Shown: positions 24,587 to 37,058 of the stretch, piece after piece
Position numbering within the stretch: the first letter of the stretch is position 1
How the letters are laid out: every line of letters begins with the position of its first letter
Assembly: GCA_000231825.2 (NCBI GenBank)
Contig: JH720329.1
Coordinates: 22,857 to 86,856, forward strand
Length of the DNA stretch: 64,000 nucleotides
Source of the DNA: Tetrahymena elliotti 4EA
Taxonomy: Eukaryota > Ciliophora > Oligohymenophorea > Hymenostomatida > Tetrahymenidae
Direction: 5' to 3'
Notes under the pieces: model-generated
The model's database searches: none
Told to the model about the DNA's origin: nothing
What the model saw: only the letters and a program-made list of their open reading frames with translations
Position numbers and translations under genes: made by a program

Positions 24587-26558
24587 TCAAAAGATTTGCT
24601 GCTTACTTAAAAATGTAATAATTTATGCTTCTTCTTTAAGGAGCTGTCTAGTATATGAAGTAATCTATGATATAATAGAACTTTTTCAAATAAATTAAAA
24701 TGAAAAATTAGTTACTTTTAAAATATATGGCTTTAAATTCAAGCAATACATATTTTTATGTAAATCTATCGATGGTTAGTTATATTTATTTGTTAGAAGA
24801 TTAATCTAATTTTTTAAAAAACACTTAAACTTCCAATTAAATGTTTGTCAATGAAAAAGTAACCATTCCTTCAATTGTTACTTAACTAGTTCGAATATTT
24901 TATTTAAAAATAAAATTGTTTGGATGATTTCTTATTTGATAAAAATATTTATGCCAAAAACAAAATAAAAAAATATTTTATTCATAAATTAATATAAAAC
25001 TCCTTGTTGATAATGACCTATACAACTCTGTAAGTACTTTGTTCTTTTTTAACGTTTCTTTCATTCTTTCGTTAAAAAAGGAATTAAATTTTTTGATAAA
25101 AGTGACCTTTAATTCTTCTACTCTATTTTAATATAAAAACAAATAATACTAAACTGATAAAAAGATGTATTATTTTATAATCTAAAAATAGTTGGAATAA
25201 TAGCGATTCAAGCAGTTTTTATTAAAAAGCCACAAATCTAATTCTATTTAAACTAAAAATAGATCCAATAAGATTTTATTTGCTAGACCTAAAAAGTGTT
25301 ATGTGTAAGCTTTATCAATATTTTATTTAGAGACATTTTCACTTTTTGAGATAAATAACTTTATACTAGACAAATATTCACCGGTACTTTTCCTTGATCA
25401 ATTTTATAGAATTATCATCTAAAAATAGTTTTCTATCAATCAACTTTTTCCTCTATTTTTCTTGAATTACATTCTTAAACAAGAGCTCATATCAATAGAT
25501 AGGTGTTCAAAGAATTTCATTAGTTTTAATAGAATATTGTTTGTAACAATTACTTTAAAATTATATTTTGCTCTTTAAAATTAGTTTTTATGAGAATTTT
25601 GAGTTGGAATAAAATAATTATTATTCAAAACAAAATTTGAGATAATTTTGAATTTTTCATTTTTTAAATAAATTTATTTGTATTATTTTCTTAAACAACA
25701 TATGAAAGACTGACAAAAAAATAGTTAATTTTGATGGTAAATTGTAATATTTTAATAATTTTTTGATTCAATGGTGGAATGATTTTCATGAAATTTATTT
25801 AGAATAAGATCATATTTATTTTTAAAGTAATTATTTTATTTAAAATGAAGATTCTTTTGAAATTCAAGTAAGATGCCAATCAATAATAGCTTGCTTGCTT
25901 AAATCAGAATTAGAATAATTTATTAAATTTTATTTATTTATTTATTCAGAATTCAATAAATAGAAAATTTAATTTATATTTCTCAATATTTATTTCAAAT
26001 AATTTGCATTGAATATTGAAATTTCTATTACAAAAATAATAGTCAGTCAGACAAATGAATTTTTAGACTTAAATTAAAAAAAATGTAATTAAATTCAAAA
26101 ACAAAATTGTGTTGAATGCTTGATTGAATTGTTGGTTTGGCTTTTGTAATCCCATTTGTAAAATTATTTTTTGAATATCATAATTAGATATCATTTATTT
26201 TTTTTTTAGATTTTTAGTTATCACATGTTAGTTTAACATGAAATTTTAAAAAATTCAAAAGAGTTACTGTAAAAAAAAATATTTACTTAAAATGAATTAG
26301 TAAATGTGTGAAATGAATGGAATTTATACGTTTAAGCTATTGATTTTGCTTGATGAGTAGAATCAAAAACAATATTTTTTGTATGTAAAATACATAGAAA
26401 ATTAAAAACGGATAATAAGTAATAAATAATAGAGCAAAAATAATAGGTAAATTAGCAAAGATTATTAGATTTTTTATAAAAGACTATATTTAAAGAGAAA
26501 AATATTTTAATTCAAAGTATCTGTCTAAATTGGGAAAAATATTTTAATTTGAACAGGA
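24587..26558. other. AT-rich spacer
   Basis: Between the 14-3-3 gene and the MLO-like gene, both on the plus strand. Contains an 11-bp inverted repeat at 25044-25080. No coding frame with family similarity was found. Confidence 0.5.
25044..25080. repeat. 11-bp perfect inverted repeat
   Basis: CTTTTTTAACG at 25044-25054 is mirrored by CGTTAAAAAAG at 25070-25080 with a 15-base T-rich loop. It could fold as a hairpin in RNA or act as a palindromic protein site; nothing nearby shows a role. Confidence 0.6.
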
Positions 26559-29500
26559 ATGAAATATTTGTACTTTTAGAGCATATTTTTTCTCTTTATT
26601 TTATAAACTTCTTTCTTCTAATCAGTTAATTGTAGATCAACTTAATTTACTTTTACTGACTTATTGAATGAAGAAGAGGTGGAATTAAGTAGAATGAAAT
26701 TCAAGGTAGGATCTAACAAATCTGCTTTGAAGAATAAATTAGAAGAAATTGAAGCAAATGATGTTAGTTAATTCATTTAATTCAGTGATAATAGTTAGAA
26801 TTTAGCTAAAATTAATAAAAATAGTAGTCATAAATTTTCTGATTTATTTCTTCAAACTACACCATATGATGATGTCTAAGAAAGCTCTAATGAGATAGAT
26901 GAATATATAGACTATGACAGAGATATAACAGAGACTATCCCATAAAATCTTAAAAGAAAAAATATTTTTGTTTTGAGCTAAAGTTAGATTAAAGATGTTC
27001 TTGGTGATTCCACATTTGATACAAGTATTAAAAAAGTTGATTAAGAAAATCCTTTAGAGGAGTCTTAATCAAAATCACCTCCTTCAGATATTCCTGATCC
27101 CTCAGATTAACAACTTGAAAATATGAATCAAATCAACTAGCTATAAGCTGATAATACTATATAAAATCCTATGGAGACTAAATAGCCAGAATAGATTTTA
27201 GGTCCACCTGTTGGTAAAGTGAAAGTTGAAAAGGTTGAACAAAAAGTAGTTGAAGAAGTTAAAGAAAAGAAAGAAGAAGTAGTTGAAAAAAATGTATCGA
27301 AAGGATGCTCAACTAATTTAGATGATGGCATAATGAATTGTGAGAATGATAAAAATTAAATTAGATAAGAAGAAGTGAACATAAAGGAAATAGAGAGTGA
27401 AGTTTCAGAAGTATCTAAATACGAAATATCTTTATATTGTGGATTAATTTTATGTGGTTTGATTATTCTTGTGCTACTTTTGGCTAGATTTAGATCTTCA
27501 ATGAGCAAGTATCTTGAGAAATACTACACAAAGTCTTTAAGAATAATCATTTTAGATGTCATCATTTTGATGAGTTTGAATACACTTGTTCAGATTTTAT
27601 ATTACAATAGATTTTTGGATGTTATCTAATTAGAATATTTCAATATTTATGGATTCACAATTACCTTTGCCTTCTTTAGTATTCTTTGGATAGGTATAGC
27701 TACTATTTATGCTTTTATTCTCTAGAAGTTCAGTAACACCTATGCTATTTATGAGAAGAATTGGTATAAGAGACATGATTTCTTAGAAGTAGATCCAGAA
27801 GAAGAATCTGAAGCTTAGTTTGAAGAAAGACTCAAAAATATTTAATATTTTCTCATCAAAGAAGATTTTATTATGCCAATCACTCACATTTGTTACACAG
27901 AACCAATGGTTTTAAGAGAAGATTTTAACTTTGCAGAATATTTAGGAAGATCTTAAGCTAAATGCCACTTGCAATTGTTTAATATCAGTTTTACTACATT
28001 AATTATCTTAATCAGTTTCTTTTTGGTTGTTACTTTAATTGATCTTATTGAAGATTGGCTAATAGAGTGTTTGATTTTTCTTTCTTTGCCTCTTATTTCA
28101 TTCTTTGTAGGATGGGTTGAAAACAGAAGACAACTTATTATTGTCTAATAGCTCATTACAATTGCTTCTCATCAATACGAAATAGAATCAATTAAATTTC
28201 TCAATTTGGATTTAAAAAGACAAGCCCATTTTTCTAATAAAATAAAATACCCAAGCTATATTTAAGAATAGCATTCATACACTGAAGAAGCTATAAGTAG
28301 ACATTAATCACTCTTTCCTTTTAAAGCAGTATAATTTTCACTGAAATTAGTCCACTTTACTCTTGTGTTGTAAATAGTTTGGATAATGGTTTTCCTATTT
28401 AATTATTCTAATCAACTGACAAAGAGTTGGGAATGTCAAGTTATATTTTCAGTTGGGTTGTTTTTGATTCTCTTTTAATTATTCTTTATAATCCCTTTTT
28501 TCTTAAAGAAATATGCTGTTAACACACACATTTAACAGTTAAAAGATCCTCAAATCATTGAAAAAGTAGTATCTAACTAAAAAGAACAAACTACTCTCGC
28601 ATTCTAAAGGCTTTATCGCTTGATTAAACATTTGAGAAGATAAAAAAATCAAAAGAGAAATCACATCAAGCTTCGTCCTGAAATTATAGAACAACTCAAA
28701 TAAATAGAATTAATGAAATTATAAAGCATAGATCAACTTACTCATAAATTGGGATATCTCAATTTTTAAAATGATGAATTCTATTATTTAGAAAAGGCTT
28801 TAGTTTAAATTTAAGAATAAAATTCAAGCTAAGTCTCATCCTAAGCATCATTAGAATAACAAACAAAATACAATTTAGATGCAAACGTTGATAAAAATAA
28901 GAAAGATAATGATTCAGCACATATCCTTGGCGAGAATCCAAGACCTACAGCCAATCCAAGAAATTAAGGTAGCTTCTTGCCTTAGAAGCCTCAAAATCAA
29001 AAATCAGAGCCCTAAGAAGAATAAAAAGATGAGCAAGATTAATTAGTTAATCAATCTGAAGATATGATGAACATAAATAAAGCAGACCTAGATAAAGATT
29101 AGTCTAGCATTGATATAGACCCAGATGAAATTAATAAAAAGAGTTCCTTAGATAAATAAGATGAAGACTCTGTCAAAATAGAAATAGATTTGCATGACTC
29201 TACTGAGAAAAAAGCAGAGTAAAAAGACTCAGATAAGAAAAAATAAGATTAATTAAATAAATCTAATGGCAGTATTTAACTCCTTAAAAAGCCTTCTCAA
29301 GAAAGTAATTAAGAAGAATAAAGTAGATTTGTTTTATCAGTTTTACTAAAATTATGCAGTGTTTTCACATAAGAAGTTGTTTTAGATCCCTACAAAGCAT
29401 CTCTAGAAACACTCAAGGAAATGTTTAATGAAAAAAATATAATTACCTTTGAAGAATTTAAAAAAGTAATTACTGAGCAGTATGACAAAATAGAGTAAGA

Positions 29501-29642
29501 AAAGCTCAATATTATTCTTGATATTGAAGACATTAAATTGATAGTCAAAGAAGTTTACTATCTCGAAGATAAATATGAAAAAATACATGTCAGCAGAATA
29601 GCATCTCTACTCAGAAATTCTATAGAAATGCTGCCTCGTTGA
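26559..29642 (+). CDS. MLO-like seven-transmembrane protein with signal peptide and acidic tail
   Basis: Probable plasma-membrane protein of the MLO family (plant calcium-channel/calmodulin-linked proteins). One exon, 1027 aa. Residues 1-25 are a signal peptide (MKYLYFQSIFFLFILQTSFF). About 260 acidic, low-complexity, presumably extracellular residues follow. Seven hydrophobic helices lie near 291-313, 328-348, 364-388, 478-498, 503-520, 590-616 and 628-650, with a long loop between 3 and 4 as in MLO. Helix 6 carries KLVHFTLVLQIVW, resembling the plant LFLIHFTLFQNAFQ signature. A Gln/Asp/Glu-rich cytoplasmic region (about 730-930) and a helical end follow. The start was chosen because the upstream in-frame ATG supplies a signal peptide, after an in-frame TGA at about 26550. 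Topology is solid; MLO kinship is by pattern only. Confidence 0.68.
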
Positions 29643-30716
29643 ATTTTCTTTATTTACATTAAATCAAATAAATCCATGGTTAATTTCATTTATTTATATA
29701 TCTAAAGACTTATTTAGAGAGAGCAAAACTTTATAATAATTCAATTAAAGTATGACTGACAACAGTCAGTATCCCTAAATATTGGTTTGTTTGGGCTAGT
29801 AAATAAATCTAATAAATTTTTCATTAACAAACTAAATTAATTAATTTTTTATTTTTAATTTCATATTACATATTTTTTCTTTATTTTTACTAAAACTGTA
29901 TTATTTTAACCCATTTTAAAATTATGTTAGCTTTTTATTCAAAATGAAATTACTTAATTAGTATCCCTAAATTAAAAATGCAGAAATACCAATTAATTAT
30001 TTTAAAAAAAAGCACTTCTGTTTTTAACAAAGCAAGATTACTTTTGAAGTTTCATCAGCAAATTAACACATTTATATTAAATAAGCTAATATCTTTTTAA
30101 TTGTAAAAATAAAAATTTCATTTTAAAATTCTTTGTTTATATATGTAATTAATAAATTAGTTTTAAAATGTATTTAATCACAATAACATTCATTTTTATT
30201 GTACAAACTACTTCGAAGAAGAGTAATTATTTATATATTTGATACTTGTTTGATCTAGTTATACTTTTATAACATATTTTTTGTTTCTATTTGTTGCTTG
30301 AATACTTTTAACTTTTAATTTACTTTTTTAAATCATGAAAATTGAATATTTTTTTGGTAATTTTTGATACTTCATTCATAATTATTCAATTTTTTTAGTT
30401 AAAAATTAAATATATTTATTATTTTTAAATTTATTTCAAACGTAATAATAATTATTGTGAAAGATATTTCATAAAGATTTTATTTCGTTATCAAATAAAT
30501 CATTTTTTTAAAGTAATTAAAAATTGATTTTAATAAAAATAATTTTGATAAAAATTGTATTGATTAATTAATAGCTCAAAACAAATTCATGTTAAATCCT
30601 TTTTTTCTTGATCAAATTAATGTCATTTATTGATTTTTTTCTTTTATAATAAAAAAGCAACAATGCTACTAATTTTTATGTAAAATAAAAAATATAAATA
30701 ATATTTTATTATAGGA
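29643..30716. other. convergent spacer
   Basis: 3' flanks of the MLO-like (plus) and F-box (minus) genes. AT-rich. A 6-bp hairpin TGACTG/CAGTCA lies at about 29755-29770. No gene is seen. Confidence 0.55.
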
Positions 30717-32012
30717 TCAATTAATTGGTGGGTAAATTTGTTATATTTATTAGTCCTGTGGACTTTATGGGCGGTATTTGATGATTTTGAAACCAGATTT
30801 TGGTCTTAAGGGGAATTCGTCTATATTAGCTGATATAATTTCTCCTGTTTACAAATCTCTAAATTAAAAGGATCCTCTCATACTTCCAGTGAAGCCTTAT
30901 TATGAGGAGCAACTTTAGTAAACAAAATCTTAACATCCTTGGTAAATTTCTGGATATAAGCCAATAACTCCTGGGCCAGAAACAGTTTCTTCTTTATCTG
31001 GAAAAGCATCATATTTAATAACCCAATTTCTTGTAGTTAGTTTGTACCTTTTATTTGGAGCTACGCCATTATCAGAAATTCTTATTGTGTATGTATAGAA
31101 GAATTCATCAAGTGAAGTATATTAATCAAATGGAACAAACTGAGCTGTGGCCCTAATTCTAATTCCTGAAGTAGTTGTATCAGAGCCTGGATGATAAATA
31201 GTGTCAACCAAATCAAGACATTCGTAATCTGGATCATAATTAGAATACTGAACACTTTCTAAGAAAGATTAAATGGATAAGCTGTGTATACATAAATACA
31301 TTTCATTATTTTCTTAAACAGAGAGAAAACTATAAATGCACTCTCTGCCATGCTAAAGAATATTCTCACAATCTATATAAAACCTCTTAGAGTTTTATTA
31401 ATTTTAGAAGACCTTTACAAAAGGAAGTGATTTCATTTATTAAAGAAATCCACAAGGTGGCTAAGTGAATGGAGTAAAATTATAAGCCAAAGTTGTATTA
31501 TAGTAAGAGATTTTACCAAAAAGGAAAATATTACTTAATAGTTAATCTTTATCTACTTAAGAAATTTCTTCTTAGCCATTTAATATTCTGTACAATATCA
31601 AAACATCTCTAGGAATACATTAATAATCCAACTTAAATATAGAAATTATATTTTTTACTTTTTTATGATCAGAAACAAAAGGTTTCTCAATTTAGATATC
31701 TTTAAAAAAGTCAATGTTGCATCCTTCATTCTACCTTTTTAAAAGAGTACTCAAAATTGTTTTGAAATTAATAACTTTTTGCATATTCTATTCGAAGTAC
31801 TGCTTGTAAGTAATATCATTTGGTTTCTTATCATGAACAATATTATCATTTTCAAAATAATTAGATTGGCAAATTATCTTGTAAGTATAATCATTCTAGA
31901 GTAGATAATAAAAGCTTTTACAAGAACACAATAGATTTAGCTATTCTCTCAGATTTAAAAAACCTAATATTGAGAAAATGTTATTTTAATCTAACTTTTA
32001 AAAGTTTACCAT
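30717..32012 (-). CDS. F-box / SMI1-KNR4-like / ApaG protein (FBXO3 type)
   Basis: Likely substrate receptor of an SCF ubiquitin ligase. One exon, 431 aa, close to human FBXO3 (471). An N-terminal F-box is seen at residues 10-45 (IFSILGFLNLRE, LCSCKSFYYLLQ). A SMI1/KNR4-like module follows, with the hallmark LYRILNG at 140-146. The C-terminal ApaG domain (about 275-410) has YTYTIRISDNG, LTTRNWVIK, GPGVIG at 346-351, and GFTGSMRGSF. The order F-box, SMI1, ApaG is the FBXO3 order. The start is the only ATG ahead of the F-box. No introns. Codons TAA/TAG occur inside all three modules, so only the ciliate code gives the full protein. ApaG and overall architecture are confident; the substrate is unknown. 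Confidence 0.87.
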
Positions 32013-32095
32013 TTATTTTTATCAATAAATAACTTAGAATAAATACAACAACAAATTAAAAATATTTATTTTTAATACTTTTGTTTTTTGTTAAG

Positions 32096-32125
32096 ATATC
32101 TATCTATCTATCTATTTATCTATCA
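32096..32125. repeat. TCTA tetranucleotide microsatellite
   Basis: Imperfect (ATCT)n run on the plus strand immediately after the F-box gene's 5' end region. Confidence 0.85.
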
Positions 32126-32259
32126 AACAAAAAATCAGTCAATCTTATCTGATCTTGTTCACAAATAATTATTTTTATAAATAAAAATATCACTTTTACT
32201 AAGAATTTTCCTAAAATGCAATTACACTATTCTCTTAGAATTACATAACATTTTTATAT

Positions 32260-33560
32260 GTAACTCTTATCTTCTCTATAAATTAAAAATGGATATTATT
32301 ACTTTCAAAAATTAACAGATATTTATAAAATGCAAGAAAAGAATTAATGACATATTATTTTTTTGTAAATCTTATCATCTTTCTCAATCATAAATGGACA
32401 CTATTCATTTATAAATTCAAAAATAACAAGATAAAAATAATTTACTTTGAAAGTTTAAAGTAGGATGAATAAATTATATCAAAATTGCTTGCAATTCATA
32501 AATACATAAAATGATATTATTTTTCTTATTATGACTCAGATTCATCTTGATAATAAATAGTACATGTAAACCTGATCTTCTCAATAAATCGTAAATGGTA
32601 AATGGAGAATATTAATACATTCTAAAATAAACAGAGATTTATAGATGTACATCGAAAATTATAAATAGTATGTATAATCAGAAGACAAATAATAAATTAT
32701 GATAGATTATATCAAAATTGATTGACATTCATTCATAAATGCATAATATGATATTATTTTTCTTCAGATTTTTCTTAATAATTCAAAAGAACTTGTAAAT
32801 CTTATCTTCTCAATAAATAAAAAATAGATATTATTACTTGCAAAAATTAACAAATTTATATAAAATGCATTGAAAACAATTAATGACATATCATTTTTAT
32901 ATGTAAATCTTATCATCTTATTAATTAATAAATGAGCAACATTAATTAATAAATTCAAAAATAACCAGCCAGATAAAAATAATTTACATATAAAGTTTTA
33001 AGGAGGATGAATAAATTATATCAAAATTACTTGCAATTCATAAATACATAAAATGATATTATTTTTCATTTTTTGACTCTCTGATCTTCTCTATACTATA
33101 AACCATAAATGTAGAATAAATATGCAAAATAAACAGAGATTTATAAAAAAATACATAGAAAATTATAAATAGTATGTATAATCAAAAGACAAATAATAAA
33201 TAATATATATATATCCAAGTTGCTTGATATTCATAAATACATAATAAGATATTATTTTTCTTCAAATTTTTCTGAATAGTTAAAAAGAACATGTAAATCT
33301 TATCTTCTCAATAAATAAAAAATGGAGATTATTGAATATTTTCTAAAATAAAAAAATTATATAACGACATACATAAGAAATCCTAAGCAGCAGAATGAGA
33401 AGATAAATAATAATTATAATTATAAATTATTTCTTAAGATCATTAAAATTTATAGTGTTAATCATTTTTAAGGAAATTTTCAAGTATCCTACAGAATTGA
33501 TAATGCAAACATGGTATTATTTTTCAGATTACTACTCAGATTTTTCTTGATATTAAAAAG
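32260..33560. repeat. higher-order minisatellite, about 530-bp unit
   Basis: The box CTTATCTTCTCAATAAATAA recurs near 32269, 32805 and 33297. Between copies lie ordered boxes: an AAAATTAACA(G/A)ATTTATA type, GAATTAATGACATAT-type, AAATAACAAGATAAAAATAA-type, ATTGCTTGCAATTCATAAA-type, and AAATAGTATGTATAATC(A/G)-type. Each long unit is itself two related halves of about 240-290 bp. The copies are diverged but collinear. The minus ORF 32764-32958 is internal to a unit and not a gene. Confidence 0.75.
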
Positions 33561-34286
33561 AACCCTGTACCATGATTAGAAATAATATATCTTAAACTCT
33601 TTCTCTAAGAGATTTTGTGTTTCTTGTTCATTGGATTGTATTGATTTCATCATCACTTATATAAGTATCTTACTGAATTGTAAAATCTTATTTGATTTCT
33701 TAATTAAAAAATCGTAAAATTAAAATTCAGGTTAAAACAAACAATTTTAAATTTTTAAATTCATCTATTACATATTTTTCTACCTATCCCAATAAATTAT
33801 AAAAAATTGTGATTCAAAATAAATTTATTCGCTAGAAAAAATACCAAAAATTAGATTTGTATTAATTTTCCAGCATGAATTCTTCTTTTTTTGAAAATAA
33901 TGCCATAACCTGCCCATTAAAATATTTCCAAAAATAAAGTTAAAAATAAATAACTTAAAGAATTTGAGAAATATCTATCCATCAATCAATTCGTTTTTAA
34001 AATATTTTAAATATCACTTAAATAAAATTATGCTAGTAATCGAGTGAGTTATCGTTTTCCATTCATTCAAAATTTATAATAATCGATGAACATTAACAGT
34101 TTTCTTTTGAGGTTGTAGAACAAACAAACAAACATAATCCAAAGAAATTATGAAAAAAATTAAAAAAAATTTTTTTGAAATTAAATTGATCGAGAAATAT
34201 TTAAAATTACAAGAAAAATAAGTAAAAGTCAAGCAAAAATTAATTAGCAAAATTCAATTTTATTAAAAGAAATAAAGAAACAAACA

Positions 34287-36193
34287 ATGGTTGAAAAACA
34301 AAATAAATTCTAAAGCTTAACTGAAGTAGAACAATTCTTTATAAGCTTTTTTACCTAACCTTCTTTTTTTATAAAAAGTTTATAGCGTCAAGCGCAACTA
34401 ATGCTAGGCGATTAGAGCTAATTTTAAAGTAAAAATTTTTATCTTAAATTAGAAAATTAATTTAACATTATTTATCAGTCAGTAAAGCATAAGTAATAGA
34501 AATCTCATAGAACTAGCCAATATCCTGACTCAAAAATATAAAAACTTAGAAACTTTTGAAATGAATTTATCGTAAATTATATTTATTAATAAAAAGCATT
34601 CCACTTCATCAAAATTTACAGTCTTTAATTAAAAATTATTATTCTTATTCAAAACAATTAATTTCTTTAGCTACTTGTTCATCTATTTATCTTACATTTT
34701 TAATTAACTTTTAAACACACTTGCAGGGAGTAAATTAAGATTTCTCCCTTCCACCTGAATTTCTATTTTCTAAAAATTCAAAATTAACCATATAATAATA
34801 CTCAAATAATTCTAAAAATTCTTTTTTAATTTACTTACAGGACATGTGAGATTAGCGAACAAGCTATTTTTATTTTATTTTATGGGTTAATTAAATGTTC
34901 GAGTATTTCATCTTTGCTATTAGATCTGCAGTAAAAACCATTTACAAACTAAAGCCTTAAACAAACCTTTAAAATAAATATGATAAATTAGGCAAGATAA
35001 CATAGGAGCTAAAACTATATCTGATTTAGGTTTAGGATTAGCCAAATTTACTAACCTAATTAAATTGGAGCTATTTCTTAAGTAAAAAATATTCAAAATT
35101 TTTATCTTTCAATACAATTTAATGTCTAAAATTATTAAATCTAGTTATTCGTTTGAGAATGATGAGAAAACCAATTAAAAAGGCTTTTTATTTTTCTTAA
35201 TAAATCATAACTCAATAGATCAAAAAATCTAAACTTATTTAAAAGAAGATGCATTTATTTGTCTTCCACAAACCAAAAAAAAAATTTATTCAATTCAGTA
35301 TCAAAAATAAGCTTAAAAATTTATTAGATTAAGAGATTAATAAAATACTTAAAGAGACTAACTAAAAAATATTAACTGAATTAATTATTGATAAAATATA
35401 TATTTTCTCATACTTAAATTATTTTTTTATTGAATATTTTTATTTTAATATTAGTAAAAATAATATTTGTGATGGAGGTATTTCTGATATAGCAAGTGGA
35501 ATATAAAAATGCAAGAAACTAGCCTATTTAGGACTCTATTTATAGTAAATATTATCTCTTCATTTTTTAAAGTGTCTAATAAGATAAAAATTATTATTTT
35601 AATAAAAATAGAGAAAACAACATATAAAACCAAGGCATATCTAATTTAGGAGTTGAGTTAGCTAGGTGTACAAATTTAACTAGCTTAGTCCTTGATTTAT
35701 CGTAAATAACTCATTCAAATCTTTTTTTCATTTTTTCTAAAAATTTTTATGAAAACAGCAATAATTAAATAAGTGCTTAAGGTTTAAAGGCTTTCGGTAC
35801 AGCCATTTCATTTTGTTAAAAACTTAAAACTTTAAATATCTGTCTGAAGTAAAGCTTTTTTGATAAAATTAACTTTGAAATTAATTTATTTTATATAAAT
35901 TTAAGCTAAAATAAAATTTGTAACAAAGCTCTTACCAGCTTTGGAATTTCTTTGTCAGAATGCTCAAATCTTTAAATACTCGCTTTGAAAATTAAGTAAT
36001 TCATTTAATTTTTTTATTCTTGAAAGTATTTTTAAGTTTTATTTTACTACTAATTAAAATTATTTCATTCAGAATTTTCATGGATAAATTATTTTTATAA
36101 ATACATAATTCTTCATATTTAAAAGGAAAAATAAAATAAACAATCATGGACTATATAAATTTGCTTCTGAATTAATTAATAGTTAAAGTCTGA
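34287..36193 (+). CDS. leucine-rich repeat protein, one repeat per 90-nt exon
   Basis: Eleven exons: 34287..34325, 34379..34428, 34479..34571, 34841..34930, 34992..35081, 35145..35297, 35455..35544, 35612..35701, 35759..35848, 35906..35995, 36073..36193; 331 aa. Six exons are exactly 90 nt, one is 93 and one 153. From exon 2 on every intron is phase 2. Each exon encodes one LRR of the ciliate type: N-x-I near the start, GLGLAKFTNLIKLEL-like core, leucines at fixed spacing. Examples are LGVELARCTNLTSLVLDL and FGISLSECSNLQILAL. Introns are 50-269 nt and start GTAAA. No signal peptide or kinase domain is seen. Such repeats form a curved scaffold for protein binding; the partner is unknown. The first two exons and exon 6 are less certain, and 34727-34840 could be retained as coding because it stays in frame. 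Confidence 0.8.
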
Positions 36194-37058
36194 TTTAAGT
36201 ATCGCTAGTTTTAGAGTAAAATAATCTTTATTTTTTTCTATTTCTAAAATAAAAAACATTAACATTTTTTGATGATTTATTTATATTTTATTTAAATATA
36301 AAGTGAAACAATTATTTAGAATAATCTAAGACAAAAATTACTTAAAAAATTAAAAATGCTCATAATTCTTAACCTTAATGTAAATAATGATGAAATATAT
36401 AATCTCTTTTGATATTTTTTAATGTTTATTATTATATAGTTAAATGTTCTCTCTATTTATTTATTATATAAAAAATCTTCTTAGTCATTAATTCACAAAT
36501 AATTCTTTGTATTTTTGTATGAAAAAATTCTTACTTTAAAAGAAAAATGCATGATATAAAAATATTAATTCAAAAGATTTTTCATTTTATGTAAATAATA
36601 ATGAAATATATATAATTAATCTTCTGATATTTGTTAGTGTTTATTTTAGTTAAAAGTTCATTATATTTATTTATTATCTTAAAAATCTTAAAGTAAATAA
36701 TTAACAATAAAAACTTTATATTTTTCCAAAGAAAAAGTGTTTTATTTCAAATGGAAAAGGCATGTAAAATTCTTGAACAAAAATCAATTTAAGCTATAAA
36801 ATCTTATAACTTTCAAAATTAAATTAATTTCTATGATTTATTTCTTTAAAAAATATTTTATTAAATGGACTAGAAAATAAATTTAGAATTTTGTTTGATT
36901 TCTTGATAAAAATGATATGAAAAACATAAATTAAATTATTATCAATAGAATTAAATTTTTTGAAATTTGCTTTCTTATATTTGATAAGATTTATTTTTAT
37001 TAATTATTTAATTAAATCTACTTAATTTTAAATAGGAGTTAGAAATAATAACCTTTTA
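36194..37058. other. spacer with a two-copy repeat
   Basis: Between the LRR gene and the coiled-coil gene, same strand. Contains a two-copy repeat at 36375-36775. Near 37000-37035 there is a TTTTAAATAG sequence that looks like an intron 3' end, so the coiled-coil gene may have a 5' untranslated intron here. Confidence 0.5.
36375..36775. repeat. tandem duplication, about 215 bp, diverged
   Basis: The order GTAAATAATGATGAAATATAT, then GTGTTTATT-like, TTATTTATTATAT, AAAATCTT, a TTTGTATTTTT box and an AAAGAAAAATGCATG-like box appears at about 36378-36555 and again at about 36592-36775. Confidence 0.6.

Larger units (their letters stand above)
32013..34286. other. divergent spacer filled by minisatellite
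   Basis: Between the F-box gene (minus) and the LRR gene (plus). A TCTA microsatellite lies at 32096-32125 and a large tandem repeat occupies about 32260-33560. The remaining 700 bp before the LRR start is plain AT-rich DNA that presumably holds its promoter. Confidence 0.6.

Noticed and set aside
24510..24850. Read-through of the last 14-3-3 intron giving an about 110-residue tail
   Set aside because: The tail is hydrophobic and unlike any 14-3-3 end. GTAATG...TTTAAG borders give a normal short terminus.
34727..34840. Extra coding segment in the third LRR intron
   Set aside because: It is open and in frame, but encodes no leucine-rich repeat, has no donor of its own, and ends in a typical T-rich acceptor.
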